Assembly: GCF_946479885.1 (NCBI RefSeq)
Contig: NZ_CAMLHM010000015.1
Location: forward strand, 7,081 to 71,080
Reading direction: 5' to 3'
DNA from: an uncultured Devosia sp.
GTDB taxonomy: Bacteria > Pseudomonadota > Alphaproteobacteria > Rhizobiales > Devosiaceae
DNA: 64,000 nt
The position numbers were made by a program, and so were the translations under genes. Positions 28,220-37,000 of the stretch are shown piece after piece; position 1 is the stretch's first letter, and each line of letters starts with the position of its first letter. The notes under the pieces are model-generated. The model was given only the letters and a program-made list of their open reading frames with translations, searched no databases and was not told where the DNA came from.

Positions 28220-28398
28220 ATTCAACGCCGCAACCGGGCGCTATGCTCGTCGAAACGCCATGCCAGGCATCGGTCGGCCGCTGCCCAACCAGGTGGCCAT
28301 CGTGGTGCTTTGGCAGCCCGCGCGTTATCCTGAACGTCGCAGCGCATCCGCGGTCCCGTCGGACGAGTGTGCCCAATCGATCAACCGACAGGTGACCC

Positions 28399-28995
28399 AT
28401 GCCGGACTTACTCGGCTTCATGCTGGCTTCGGCACTCATCGAGCTGACCCCCGGCCCGAACATGACCTACCTGGCCATTCTTGCGGCGCGGGAAGGTCGC
28501 GGGGCGGGATATGTGGCCGTCGCAGGCGTCGCGCTGGGCCTGGCAATCCTTGGTGCGACCGCCGCCCTGGGGCTGGCGACGCTGTTGGCCGCTTCGCCTG
28601 CGCTTCATTCCCTCCTGCGTTGGGGAGGCGTCCTCTATCTGCTGTATCTGGCGTGGAGTTCGTGGAACGAGGCGGACGATCCGCCCGAAGTGTCGGGACA
28701 TTCCCGTTTCTTCATCCAGGGCGTGGTGACCAACCTGCTCAATCCCAAGGCCGCGCTTTTCTTCGTCGCCGTGATGCCCAACTTTCTCCCGGCATCTGGC
28801 GACAATCTATGGCCGCCGATCATGCTTGCGGCGGTCTATGTCTTGATTGCCACCGTCATCCATCTGGCGATTGTCACGGCTGCCGGTGCCCTGGCCCCCG
28901 TGCTCGAGCGCGGCGCAGGTCGCCTGGTGGTCACACGCCTCTTCGCTCTGGCCCTTGTCGGCGTTGCAATATGGCTTGCCTGGGCGACCCGCTGA
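28399..28995 (+). CDS. LysE/RhtB-family amino-acid exporter
   Basis: Inner-membrane exporter of 198 residues with five to six helices. The N-terminus has the family motif ELTPGPNMTYLA and the middle GVVTNLLNPKAALFFVAVMP, the two LysE signatures. Members export amino acids such as lysine, threonine or homoserine; the substrate cannot be told here. It stands alone, convergent with the DUF305 gene. Confidence 0.9.
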   Translation: MPDLLGFMLASALIELTPGPNMTYLAILAAREGRGAGYVAVAGVALGLAILGATAALGLATLLAASPALHSLLRWGGVLYLLYLAWSSWNEADDPPEVSGHSRFFIQGVVTNLLNPKAALFFVAVMPNFLPASGDNLWPPIMLAAVYVLIATVIHLAIVTAAGALAPVLERGAGRLVVTRLFALALVGVAIWLAWATR

Positions 28996-29008
28996 CCACC
29001 CGGAGGGG

Positions 29009-29470
29009 CTATGGAGCGCTTGCCGACACCGCCGGCTGCCGCGCCAGCCATTGCTGCATCTCGGCAATCTCGGTCCGCTGGGCGGAAATGATCTCCTGCG
29101 CGACCATCTTCACCCACGGATCGCTGCCGTGATCCAAGGCGACCTGCGCCATCGCCACCGCCCCCTGGTGGTGGGGCAGCATGCTGCAGACGAAAGCGAC
29201 ATCGAAGTCTGGCGCCGTCATGCCGCGCATCATGTCGGAAAGCATCGGCTCCATCGTCTGTAGCAGCGCCCCGTGGGGCTGGTCGACCATCGCCGCCATC
29301 ATGTCGATATGCGCCTGAGTGGAGCCCGCCTCGTGGTCGCTCGCGACATCTCCGCAGATCGGCGGCATAGGCATTGTGGCGACGGCCATGGGCTGCTGGT
29401 CACGGACGAACAGCGATCCGGCGAAGGCCGCGAGCAGCACTGCGCCCGCGCCGTATTTCAGAAGGTCCAT
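29009..29470 (-). CDS. DUF305 (CopM-like) periplasmic protein
   Basis: Exported, membrane-anchored protein of 153 residues with an N-terminal helix (about 6-22) and a ferritin-like four-helix DUF305 domain. Motifs are AHIDMMAAMVD, DFDVAFVCSMLPHHQGAVAMAQVAL and EIISAQRTEIAEMQQWL, rich in His and Met and suited to bind copper, as in cyanobacterial CopM. A strong FNR/FixK box lies 50 bases before the start, shared with the divergent membrane-protein gene. Copper handling under low oxygen is inferred. Confidence 0.88.
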   Translation of the reverse strand: MDLLKYGAGAVLLAAFAGSLFVRDQQPMAVATMPMPPICGDVASDHEAGSTQAHIDMMAAMVDQPHGALLQTMEPMLSDMMRGMTAPDFDVAFVCSMLPHHQGAVAMAQVALDHGSDPWVKMVAQEIISAQRTEIAEMQQWLARQPAVSASAP

Positions 29471-29519
29471 TGGTGTTTCCTTTCAAGGACCGTCTTGGCC
29501 CAGCTCCAATGCCGATCGG

Positions 29520-29533
29520 TTGACGTAGATCAA
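29520..29533. promoter_or_regulatory. FNR/FixK box in the DUF305 divergent promoter
   Basis: TTGACGTAGATCAA fits TTGAY-N4-RTCAA at every defined base. It starts 50 bases from the DUF305 start and ends 69 bases before the membrane-protein start at 29602. Confidence 0.85.
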
Positions 29534-29601
29534 CAATGGTCGTCCGTTGGGGTGTATTTCGTAGGCAACTGCGGAACCGCAGATTTTTCAGGAGCTTATT
29601 G

Positions 29602-30792
29602 ATGACCACGTTTTTGCAGGACACCAAAAGGGTGCCGATTGCCCGAAATTGGCTGCCCAAGGTCCAGCGCATCGGCGGCGCGGCCGCCTTGTTCTCCATC
29701 CTGGGTGGTCTCTCGGCCGCGACCCCTGCCAGCGCCCATGTGAAGTGGTTTGCGCCCTATGTCGTGGGCAATGCGCCCGCGCCCATCACACGGACGCTCA
29801 CCAACGGCTGGTTCTGGCTCGGTATCATCCTGGTATTGGCGTTCTTTGCCGTCACCGTGATCATCGAGCGCTTGCCGTTGGGCGTTCAGACCAATGCGGG
29901 GCTGGACCGGTTGGGCGCACCGCTGTGGAACAGGTCCGACGATTTCATGCGGGCCGTGATCGGCGCGTTCTTCGTGGCGATCTTCGCCGTCGGCGGTGTC
30001 TATCTGACGCCGGACCTGCAGACGCCAAACGAATGGGTATCGTGGCTGCAGCTGCTCATCGCCGCCCTGGTCTTTTCGCGCCGCACCATGCCCCTGGCGG
30101 CTGCCGGCATTATCGGGCTCTGGGTCATCGCGTTGCGCGACTATGACTTCTTCCACCTGCTCGACTACCTGGCCCTCGGTGTCGGTGTGGCCGGCTACCT
30201 GGTGCTGGCCTCCAACCCAGACGCCGGTTGGTACAAGCACCGTTTCGCCGTGCTGCGGTGGGGCGTTGCCATTGCGCTGATGTGGTCGAGCCTGGAGAAA
30301 TTCGCCTATGCCGAGTGGTTCTACCCGCTCGTGGAGGAGCGGCCGTTCCTGACCTTCGGCATGCCGCGGGACACCTTCATCCCGATGGCCGGTGTGGCCG
30401 AGTTCACCATGGGCTTCGGCCTGCTGTGGACGCCGCTGATCCGCCGGCTATCGGCGCTCGCGCTCATCATCATCTTCACCACGGCGGTCTATCCATTCGG
30501 CCGCATCGACCTGGTCGGTCATGCGCTCATCATGGGCACGCTGTTCCTGATTGCCGCCGATCCGTCGCCGTCGGGCCTGAAGCTGCCCAAACTGGCACCT
30601 GCCCTGGGCAGCGTGCCCGCCGGCCTGCTGGCTGCGCTGGTGATCATTGCCGGGGCCTATTGGGGCCTGCACGGCGTGTTCTATGCCGGTGCCGTGCCCA
30701 CGACACCCGGGCAGAGCAGCGGTGAACTGCTGACGCACCTGCCCAATGCGGAACATCCACACGATGCTGCCCCGGCGCCGACGGCGCAGTAG
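29602..30792 (+). CDS. Uncharacterised polytopic membrane protein
   Basis: Protein of 396 residues that I do not recognise by name. An N-terminal signal-like helix ends at SAATPASA, followed by HVKWFAPYVV at the start of the periplasmic part. About nine further membrane helices follow, with conserved-looking polar residues inside them (MWSSLEKFAYAEWFYPL, MAGVAEFTMGFGL, FGRIDLVGHALIMG). The C-terminal half resembles DoxX-like quinone-associated folds by pattern only. ATG 29602 has GGAG seven bases upstream. It shares an FNR/FixK box with DUF305 and ends at a bidirectional terminator. A part in low-oxygen electron transport is inferred. Confidence 0.75.
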   Translation: MTTFLQDTKRVPIARNWLPKVQRIGGAAALFSILGGLSAATPASAHVKWFAPYVVGNAPAPITRTLTNGWFWLGIILVLAFFAVTVIIERLPLGVQTNAGLDRLGAPLWNRSDDFMRAVIGAFFVAIFAVGGVYLTPDLQTPNEWVSWLQLLIAALVFSRRTMPLAAAGIIGLWVIALRDYDFFHLLDYLALGVGVAGYLVLASNPDAGWYKHRFAVLRWGVAIALMWSSLEKFAYAEWFYPLVEERPFLTFGMPRDTFIPMAGVAEFTMGFGLLWTPLIRRLSALALIIIFTTAVYPFGRIDLVGHALIMGTLFLIAADPSPSGLKLPKLAPALGSVPAGLLAALVIIAGAYWGLHGVFYAGAVPTTPGQSSGELLTHLPNAEHPHDAAPAPTAQ

Positions 30793-30798
30793 CTGATG

Positions 30799-30826
30799 AG
30801 TGAGCGGGCCGTCAGGCCCGCTCACT
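30799..30826. terminator. Bidirectional terminator hairpin
   Basis: Perfect 12-base arms (AGTGAGCGGGCC and its complement) around a GTCA loop, directly after the stop at 30792 and overlapping the stop of the convergent gene at 30822. It lacks a strong T-run. Confidence 0.7.
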
Positions 30827-31667
30827 TGTAGACCGCCTGCAGTATCTGAGCTTGGTAGAAGGCAAAGTAGTCCGCGGTGCCGAACATGTTGCCGACCTTC
30901 ACCACCGAGGGGATGGTGTAACCATCAAAGGTCGCCTCTTCCGCCATGGTGCCGCCAAAGGGCTGGAGCTGGAACCGCTTCTGCGGATTGGCATCGCTCC
31001 AGCGCAACCCCACCACCGCCTTCAGGGCGCCAGCCTGATCCACTGTCAACTGCAGAACGACAGGGCCGCCAGGCAGGTCAATCGTGACCGATGCCGTGTC
31101 CGGACCCTCGGCCTTCCAGGCGATGCCGTCGCGCGGCAGTATTGCCGCCGGGGCCCAGATGCTCTCGATGGCCGAGCGGAACTGGGCCGAGCGAACCAGA
31201 TCCGGCGATGTGGCGACGTCGGCCACCGGCAAGAGCGACGCGATCCAGAACCGCGTCCAGGCCCTGCCATCCAGTGCCGCATCCGACCCCGTGATGGTCA
31301 GCGGGCCCGAGCGCAGAACGGGCATCCACACGAACCTGTCCGGCGGCGCCAGTATCTGACGGGCCTCCATGTCGTAGCTCTGGCTGCTGTTCTTGTCGCC
31401 GAGCAGGAACACGCCCTTGTGCCGCAATTCGACGGTCGTTTTCAGGGGCGTGCCAGGCGCGATGGCGTGCAGGAAGTAGCGCTGGGCCACCTCTGGTAGC
31501 CCTGACACCATAGCAGGGTCGAACACGCCGGACGGCGGAACAGCGGCCTGGGCGATCTCGGTCCAGGCCCGCTCGGCCTCCCCCATGGCCAGTCGATAGG
31601 ATGCGAACAGGTATCCCACGACAACGATGATCAAAACGAGAAATACGGCAACCGCTTTCAGAAGCAT
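30822..31667 (-). CDS. DUF6920-like membrane-anchored protein
   Basis: Protein of 281 residues with one N-terminal membrane helix (about 4-24) and an exported or cytoplasmic domain rich in beta strands. Segments such as LPEVAQRYFLHAI, GVFLLGDKNSSQSYDMEARQ and the C-terminal FGGTMAEEATFDGYTIPSVVKVGNMFGT resemble the DUF6920/DUF6544 group, function unknown. It lies downstream of nirV in the same direction with 74 bases between. A link to nitrite reduction is only positional. Confidence 0.7.
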   Translation of the reverse strand: MLLKAVAVFLVLIIVVVGYLFASYRLAMGEAERAWTEIAQAAVPPSGVFDPAMVSGLPEVAQRYFLHAIAPGTPLKTTVELRHKGVFLLGDKNSSQSYDMEARQILAPPDRFVWMPVLRSGPLTITGSDAALDGRAWTRFWIASLLPVADVATSPDLVRSAQFRSAIESIWAPAAILPRDGIAWKAEGPDTASVTIDLPGGPVVLQLTVDQAGALKAVVGLRWSDANPQKRFQLQPFGGTMAEEATFDGYTIPSVVKVGNMFGTADYFAFYQAQILQAVYK

Positions 31668-31741
31668 GTGTCGACCTCCAATACGCTACGCGACTATGAT
31701 GCAACGCCGTGCAGGTCCGCGAATCGTCGGTCAGGGCACGG

Positions 31742-32626
31742 CTACGAAACGAAGGGTATCCGCCACGCGGAGCCGGGCTCGCGCACAAGCCTGAAGCCGA
31801 GATTGTCGGGCGGTGCTCCAACCGAACAGCCACCGCCGCGCGCATCGCGGACAAACACGCTCATGGGTGTCAGGTGGCGGCCTTCCAGATAATGTACGCC
31901 GCAGCTCTCGACCACGCTGGCGATGGCGCCATCGGGGCCGAGCGTCGTGCGATTGGCGCAGGTCGCCGTCCATTCCCAGACATTGCCGCCGATGTCCATG
32001 ACCCCAAGGTCATTGGCGCCGAACGAGCCGGGAGGCTGGGGCATGGCATTGGCCGAAACGGCGCGGCTCGTCTCCTGCTCATAGGCCGCGAGCCAGCGGG
32101 CGGCCGGATTGGCGGCGTCGGTCTGTTTCTCGATGGCGTGGTCGACAGCACGATCGCCGGCGACAAATATCCACTCGGCGACCGTGGGCAGGCGCCATTG
32201 GTCGCCGGTACGGTCCGACAACCATGCGGCATAGGCAACGGCGTCATCATAGCTGACGCCCGTGACAGGTACGTCGTCCCGCGCCGGCCGAACGGCCGGT
32301 TCGGGCGTGTCGCAGAAGCCGTCGTCCACGCATCGCCGATAGTCGGCCAGCGTAACCTGGTGGCGCATCACCTCGACCGGCTCCATGGCTGTGTGCTGCA
32401 GGATGCCATTGACCGGGGCGCCGTTCATCTGGAAATCGCCGGGCATGCGGTGGTCATAGGGCCGGGCCTCGACGGTAACCGTCTCGGGGCCAAGGGCCGC
32501 CCGGTCGCCAGGGCCGACCGTGATAACGCCCGCCTGCACCAGCACCAGGGCGCTGAGACCCACCAGCAGCGCCGCTGGCAGCAGCAGATCCCCGAACGTC
32601 ACGTCCTTGATGGCCTGGGCAGTCAT
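31742..32626 (-). CDS. nirV: NirV-like formylglycine-generating-enzyme-fold protein
   Basis: Protein of 294 residues with an N-terminal membrane helix (about 12-34) and an FGE-sulfatase fold. Motifs are VEVMRHQVTLADYRRCV, PVTGVSYDDAVAYAAWLS, WRLPTVAEW and the closing VRDARGGGCSVGAPPDNLGFRLVR. Such proteins directly downstream of nirK are called NirV; their role in nitrite reductase biogenesis is unproven. ATG 32626 has GGAG seven bases upstream. A perfect hairpin lies between nirK and this gene. Confidence 0.87.
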   Translation of the reverse strand: MTAQAIKDVTFGDLLLPAALLVGLSALVLVQAGVITVGPGDRAALGPETVTVEARPYDHRMPGDFQMNGAPVNGILQHTAMEPVEVMRHQVTLADYRRCVDDGFCDTPEPAVRPARDDVPVTGVSYDDAVAYAAWLSDRTGDQWRLPTVAEWIFVAGDRAVDHAIEKQTDAANPAARWLAAYEQETSRAVSANAMPQPPGSFGANDLGVMDIGGNVWEWTATCANRTTLGPDGAIASVVESCGVHYLEGRHLTPMSVFVRDARGGGCSVGAPPDNLGFRLVREPGSAWRIPFVS

Positions 32627-32647
32627 GATCTGGCTCCATATGGAGAA

Positions 32648-32674
32648 GCGGCCCGCCAACAGGTGGCGGGCCGC
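32648..32674 (-). terminator. Hairpin between nirK and nirV
   Basis: Perfect 10-base arms GCGGCCCGCC / GGCGGGCCGC with a seven-base loop fill the short gap after the nirK stop. Without a T-run it is more likely an attenuator or mRNA 3' stabiliser than a full stop. Confidence 0.55.
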
Positions 32675-32682
32675 AGACGCGG

Positions 32683-33831
32683 TCAGGCGATCGGGCTAGG
32701 AGCCTGTACCTGCGTCATGAGGTCGTCGTTCCACTCGCCTTCCACTTTGAAGTGCGCAGTGGCCCCCAGTTCGACGGCCTCGATGAGGTTGTGGTTGACA
32801 TAGGCATAGATGCCCGGCTGCAGGAACGTGTAGAGCGCGGCACCGGCGCAGCCGCCGGGGATATGCCAGGTCTCGAGGTCGACCTGCGGCGGGTTGCGGA
32901 ACTTGCCGGTATTCCAGACGTAATCGCCGTGGCCGCCGATCAGATGCGGACGGGTGTCGCGATTGGCCTGGCTGTGGATGATCAGCACCGTCTCGCCGAC
33001 ATTGGCGGTCATGGCGTTCTCGCCCGTCAGGGCACCAGCGGCGCCGTTGAACACCTCGTGGGTCGGCGTAAGGGTCTTCATGACCTCGAGCATGTCCGAG
33101 TAGCCGTCGCCGGCCGATTCATAGGTCTTGAAGTTGCCGTCGGCATCCTTGGGCACGTAGAAGTCCTGTTCGCCGATATAGTAGATGCGATCGTAGGTCA
33201 GCTTGTTGCCCTGGCCGTCCTTCAGGCCGTCGCGCGGCAGGACCATGATGGCCCCGTTCATACCCGACACCACATGCCACGGGATCATCGGACCCCCGGG
33301 CGCGCAGTGGTAGACGAACACGCCCTGGCGGGTTGCCTTGAAGCGGAGCTTCACCTGCTCACCGGGGTTGATCAGCGTAAGACCGCCGCCGCCCAGCGCA
33401 CCGGTAGCCGAGTGGAAGTCGATATTGTGCTGCATCATGTTGGTGTCGGGATTGGTCAGCGTCAGCTCGACATAGTCGCCCTCGTGGACCACCATCAACG
33501 GGCCCGGAACCGAACCGTTGAAGGTCATGGCCTGCACCGTTGTACCCAGGTCGTCGATGACCAGTGCCTTCTCCTGAATCTCCAGGGTGAACTCGACCAC
33601 CTTGGGGCCGCTGCTGGCGACCTGCTCGTGGTCGTGCACTCCGGGAGGGGCAACCAGGTCCACCTTCACGCGCGGCAGGGCGCTCAGATCGGGTGCAGGC
33701 CCGGTCACTACACCGGTTTCTTCGGCGCCCGCCGGAACCGACGCGAGGACGGCGCCGAAAACGCCTGCGAACGCGACGCCGGCCATCAGGTTGCGGCGTC
33801 CTAGGTTGATGTCGTCGTCATGGTCTTGCAT
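32683..33831 (-). CDS. nirK: Copper-containing nitrite reductase NirK
   Basis: Periplasmic copper enzyme of 382 residues that reduces nitrite to nitric oxide. A Tat signal (GRRNLMAG) opens the protein. Two cupredoxin domains follow with the type-1 copper ligands (His in MMQHNIDFH, then Cys, His and Met in [18 protein letters not shown]). The type-2 ligands are the FH of NIDFHSATG, the H of FVYHC and [10 protein letters not shown]; the catalytic Asp is in NIDFH. Length is normal. It is divergent from pseudoazurin, its likely electron donor, and each has its own FNR/FixK-type box. nirV follows. Confidence 0.97.
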   Translation of the reverse strand: MQDHDDDINLGRRNLMAGVAFAGVFGAVLASVPAGAEETGVVTGPAPDLSALPRVKVDLVAPPGVHDHEQVASSGPKVVEFTLEIQEKALVIDDLGTTVQAMTFNGSVPGPLMVVHEGDYVELTLTNPDTNMMQHNIDFHSATGALGGGGLTLINPGEQVKLRFKATRQGVFVYHCAPGGPMIPWHVVSGMNGAIMVLPRDGLKDGQGNKLTYDRIYYIGEQDFYVPKDADGNFKTYESAGDGYSDMLEVMKTLTPTHEVFNGAAGALTGENAMTANVGETVLIIHSQANRDTRPHLIGGHGDYVWNTGKFRNPPQVDLETWHIPGGCAGAALYTFLQPGIYAYVNHNLIEAVELGATAHFKVEGEWNDDLMTQVQAPSPIA

Positions 33832-33906
33832 TCAAGCTCTCCAGCATTGCCGCCCCGTTATCGGCGTCGGTCGATGCTGGAATAGTGCCTTGCGAGCCGC
33901 CATTCT

Positions 33907-33920
33907 TTGACGCGGCTCAA
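33907..33920 (-). promoter_or_regulatory. FNR/FixK box upstream of nirK
   Basis: TTGACGCGGCTCAA matches nine of ten defined bases and starts 76 bases before the nirK ATG. Confidence 0.75.
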
Positions 33921-33967
33921 ATTGTGCCAACGATTAATTTGGGCCTGCCTGCGACATTTCGGCTAAT

Positions 33968-33981
33968 TTGACACGCGTCAA
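33968..33981 (+). promoter_or_regulatory. FNR/FixK box upstream of pseudoazurin
   Basis: TTGACACGCGTCAA has perfect TTGAC/GTCAA half-sites and ends 77 bases before the pseudoazurin ATG. Confidence 0.85.
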
Positions 33982-34058
33982 AGAAACCGAGCCTCCATCC
34001 GAGCAAAAGGGCGGCAGGAGACGCGAATGGATCGCATCTCTCGATCCAGGAGAACAAG

Positions 34059-34499
34059 ATGAACACGCTCTTCAAAGCAACCATCGCCACGCTGATGCTC
34101 GTCACTGCTGCGCCCACCTATGCAGCCAACTTCGAAGTGCAGATGCTCAACAAGGGCGCCGACGGCGCCGGGATGGTCTTCGAGCCCGCGCTGACCCAGA
34201 TCGCGGTCGGCGACACGGTGACCTTCATACCCACCGACAAGGGGCACAATGCCGAAACGGTCAAGGATATCCTTCCCGACGGGGCCGAGGCCTTCAAGGG
34301 CGCCATGGGCAAGGAAGTTGTCGTCACGTTCACCGCGCCGGGTGTCTATGCCGTGAAGTGCGCGCCCCATCTGGGCATGGGCATGATCGCCGCCATCATT
34401 GTGGGCGATGCGGTCAATATCGACGCCGCCAAGGCCGCGCACTTGCCGGGCAAGGCAAAGGAACGCTTCGACGCAGCACTTGCCGGCGCCGGCCTCTAG
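34059..34499 (+). CDS. Pseudoazurin, periplasmic blue copper electron carrier
   Basis: Small type-1 copper protein of 146 residues that shuttles electrons in the periplasm, typically to NirK. A signal peptide ends at TYA (about residue 22). The copper ligands are visible: His in [10 protein letters not shown] and Cys, His, Met in [11 protein letters not shown] near the C-terminal third. The [10 protein letters not shown] tail is typical. GGAG lies eight bases before the ATG. Divergent from nirK and followed by nnrU. Confidence 0.96.
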   Translation: MNTLFKATIATLMLVTAAPTYAANFEVQMLNKGADGAGMVFEPALTQIAVGDTVTFIPTDKGHNAETVKDILPDGAEAFKGAMGKEVVVTFTAPGVYAVKCAPHLGMGMIAAIIVGDAVNIDAAKAAHLPGKAKERFDAALAGAGL

Positions 34500-34551
34500 C
34501 ACACTGGCATGCAGGATTGCTTCCGGCGATCCTGCCTCCGCGGAGAGCGCG

Positions 34552-35238
34552 ATGCCCCACGACGCCCAGTTGTGGATCCAGTTCGCCGGATCCATGGCCG
34601 CCTTGCTCGCAGCGCACGCCGTCCCGGCGAGACCGCCTCTCAGGAGGCGGCTCGTCGGCGCCCTGGGCGAAGGCGTCTATGTCGCTCTCCACTCGGCAAT
34701 GTCGCTTTTGCTCCTGGCCTGGATGTTCCGGGCGACCGCGGAAGCGCCCTATGTCGAACTCTGGCCGGCGATGGACTGGCAGCGGTTCATCCCCCGCCTG
34801 CTGGTTCCCGCGGCATTCGCATTTGGGGTGGTCGGATTGTGTACCCCCAATAGGCTGTCGCTCTCGGCCAACCGGCGTCCAGACGACGCCAGCGGGAGCA
34901 TTCTTGGGATTACGCGCCATCCGGTCCTGTGGGCCCTCGCGCTCTGGGCTGCCGCGCATATCGTACCAAATGGCGATCTCGCCCATGTCATGCTGTTCGG
35001 AACATTGCTCGCCCTTTGCCTGGCCGGAATGGCACTGATGGACAGGGGGGCGCGCAGGCGCCTTGGGCAAGATGAGTGGAAGTCACTCGCGGCGCGCCGG
35101 CCACTGGTGCCGTTCTCCCGACCGGCGTCGCTGAGCTGGCCCTCGCGCCGGGACCTTCTGCTGGGCTTTGTCGGGCTCGCGCTCGCCGGCGCCGCGCTCG
35201 CCCTGCACGAAATCATCATAGGGGTGCCGGCCGCCTAG
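34552..35238 (+). CDS. nnrU: NnrU-family membrane protein
   Basis: Membrane protein of 228 residues with six to seven helices. Family signatures are AGSMAALLAAHAVPARPPLRRRL, ITRHPVLWALALWAAAHI and NGDLAHVMLFGT. NnrU is linked to nitrite and nitric-oxide metabolism by co-occurrence and early mutant work, with no clear activity; its fold is that of the isoprenylcysteine-methyltransferase-like NnrU family. ATG 34552 has GGAGA six bases upstream. It follows pseudoazurin by 52 bases. Confidence 0.9.
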   Translation: MPHDAQLWIQFAGSMAALLAAHAVPARPPLRRRLVGALGEGVYVALHSAMSLLLLAWMFRATAEAPYVELWPAMDWQRFIPRLLVPAAFAFGVVGLCTPNRLSLSANRRPDDASGSILGITRHPVLWALALWAAAHIVPNGDLAHVMLFGTLLALCLAGMALMDRGARRRLGQDEWKSLAARRPLVPFSRPASLSWPSRRDLLLGFVGLALAGAALALHEIIIGVPAA

Positions 35239-35251
35239 CTGCGTCCAGTCG

Positions 35252-35265
35252 TTGCGCTGTCGCAA
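35252..35265 (+). promoter_or_regulatory. NnrR-type palindrome
   Basis: TTGCGCTGTCGCAA is a perfect TTGCG-N4-CGCAA palindrome, the arrangement reported for NnrR targets in denitrifying alphaproteobacteria. It ends 51 bases before the start at 35317. Confidence 0.65.
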
Positions 35266-35316
35266 AGATCGGTCCGCAAACATCGTTTAGTCATCCTGCG
35301 TCCACCTGGGGATATC

Positions 35317-35646
35317 ATGACCTTCCAACCATGCATCTCGCCGGCGTTGCAGCCCTGCCTTGAGCAGGTGCTCGACCCGGAGATCGGCATCAACATCGTC
35401 GACCTCGGCCTGGTCTATCTCGCCCGCGAGCAGGACCGGCAGATCGAGGTGCAGATGACGCTGACGAGCCGCGCCTGCCCGATGGGACGGCTCGTGGTCG
35501 ACGAGGTTCGTGACCGGATTGCTTCGGGCTTTCCGGCTGCCACCCGGGTGAACGTCGAACTCGTCTGGGATCCGGTATGGACCTCCGACTTCATCAATGA
35601 TGCCGGGCGCCGCGCGCTCGGCAGAACACCCAAAGGAACCTTGTAA
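35317..35646 (+). CDS. DUF59/MIP18-family iron-sulfur assembly factor
   Basis: Protein of 109 residues with the MIP18/PaaD/SufT domain, which helps load iron-sulfur clusters. It carries VLDPEIGINIVDLGLVY and the conserved cysteine of SRACPMG, followed by VNVELVWDPVW. It is first of a tight three-gene operon (the next start overlaps its stop by one base) behind an NnrR-type palindrome, so it may repair or build clusters under nitric-oxide stress; that is inference. Confidence 0.88.
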   Translation: MTFQPCISPALQPCLEQVLDPEIGINIVDLGLVYLAREQDRQIEVQMTLTSRACPMGRLVVDEVRDRIASGFPAATRVNVELVWDPVWTSDFINDAGRRALGRTPKGTL

Positions 35647-35897
35647 TGTGCAGCGATTGCCAGTCCGGCGAAACCATCATCGACGTGCGACAGATCGCGC
35701 CGCGGCTGCGGCACCCAATGATCTTCAACGCCTTCCAGAATCTCAACGCGGGTGAGGCCTTTCTCATCGTCAACGACCACGACCCAAAGCCGCTGCACTA
35801 CCAGTTCGCTGCGGAATATCCGGGCACGTTCGATTGGGTCTACGAACAGCAGGGTCCGGAAGTTTGGCAGGTACGGGTCAGCCGCACCGCAGCCTGA
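35646..35897 (+). CDS. DUF2249 protein
   Basis: Small protein of 83 residues with one DUF2249 domain: IDVRQIAPRLRHPMIFNAFQNL, GEAFLIVNDHDPKPLHYQF and GTFDWVYEQQGPEVWQVRV, all classical. A CxxC (MCSDC) opens the protein. DUF2249 proteins occur with denitrification and haem-copper genes and have a TusA-like fold by pattern; the activity is unknown. Overlaps the DUF59 gene and abuts the membrane-protein gene. Confidence 0.88.
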   Translation: MCSDCQSGETIIDVRQIAPRLRHPMIFNAFQNLNAGEAFLIVNDHDPKPLHYQFAAEYPGTFDWVYEQQGPEVWQVRVSRTAA

Positions 35898-35899
35898 CC

Positions 35900-36961
35900 G
35901 TGTTCGCGACCAGTCTGATACCGAGGTCGTTGTTGGCCGCCACTGCCGTCCTGGCGGTGGCGGGCCTTTATGGTGGGCTCGTCCGCATCGGCGTCCCCTT
36001 GCCCAATGCGGCGGTGCCCGCCGAACTTCACGGCCTCATCATGATGCAAGGGGTCTTCGGCACCTTGGTGCCGCTGGAAAGAGCGGTCGCCCTGCGCGGG
36101 CCGATCTGGTTTGTCTCGCCAATCCTGTCCATCCTGGCAACGGCCGGGTTGCTGGCCGGCTTTCCTGCAATCGCCGCGTTCGTCGCCTACGCCGCCGCGG
36201 CAGCACTCTTCTGCTGGATGTCCGGCCACGTGCTGCGGCTGCAGCCCGCCCCGTTTACCGTCGCACTCCTGCTGGGTGCCGTTTGCCTGCTCATCGGTTC
36301 GATCCACACTGTGGTGGCCACCGGCGCGAACGCGACCTCCATCCCCTGGTGGCTCGCCTACCTCGTCTTGACGGTGTCTGGTGAACGGCTGGAACTCAGC
36401 CGCCTCATGGGGCATAGCAGAACAATCGTGGCGGCATTCTTCGCGGCGGCGCTCGTTCTGCTGATCGGGTGTTTCATCGGTCTTGCGGATGCCTGGGGCG
36501 CCAGGTGTTTTGGCCTCGGCCTGCTGTTGCTGTCGATATGGCTGTGGCGCCACGACATTGCCCTTCGCACGATCCGAACGCGTGGTCAGGCCAGGTTCAT
36601 GGCGGCGGCAATCCTTTGCGGGCATGCCTGGCTGGGCATCGCGGGCCTGCTCGGCCTCGGTCTTCCGGAATACGGTGCCGGACCCGATGCCTTGATCCAT
36701 GCCGTCACGATCGGCTTCGCCCTCTCCATGGTCATGGGGCACGCCCTGGTGATCCTCCCGGCCGTCGCCGGGGTCAGGATCCAGTATTCCCGGTTTCTCT
36801 ACGCCCCGCTCGCCATCCTCGAGGCTGCGGTGTGCTACCGCGTTCTGGCCGACGCGTTCTTCATCGACTGGCGCTGGGTGTCGGGCCCTGTAACGGTGCT
36901 GGCGCTTGCCGTGTTTGCCACGCTCGTCGTCGCGGCGCCCAGGCCCCGCGTCGACGCCTAG
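35900..36961 (+). CDS. Polytopic membrane protein, distantly NnrS-like
   Basis: Membrane protein of 353 residues with about eleven to twelve helices. The stretch ELHGLIMMQGVFGTLVPLERAVAL resembles haem-copper/NnrS-like proteins in which a histidine starts a helix; further histidines lie in WMSGHVLRLQ, IHTVVATGA and MGHALVILPAVAG. I do not know a characterised homologue. The GTG start at 35900 comes two bases after the DUF2249 stop; the longer frame overlaps that gene. It is last in the operon with DUF59 and DUF2249. Confidence 0.72.
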   Translation: MFATSLIPRSLLAATAVLAVAGLYGGLVRIGVPLPNAAVPAELHGLIMMQGVFGTLVPLERAVALRGPIWFVSPILSILATAGLLAGFPAIAAFVAYAAAAALFCWMSGHVLRLQPAPFTVALLLGAVCLLIGSIHTVVATGANATSIPWWLAYLVLTVSGERLELSRLMGHSRTIVAAFFAAALVLLIGCFIGLADAWGARCFGLGLLLLSIWLWRHDIALRTIRTRGQARFMAAAILCGHAWLGIAGLLGLGLPEYGAGPDALIHAVTIGFALSMVMGHALVILPAVAGVRIQYSRFLYAPLAILEAAVCYRVLADAFFIDWRWVSGPVTVLALAVFATLVVAAPRPRVDA

Positions 36962-37000
36962 CCGACCTCGCCGGCATCGCAGCACGCACCGACGGCTGCC

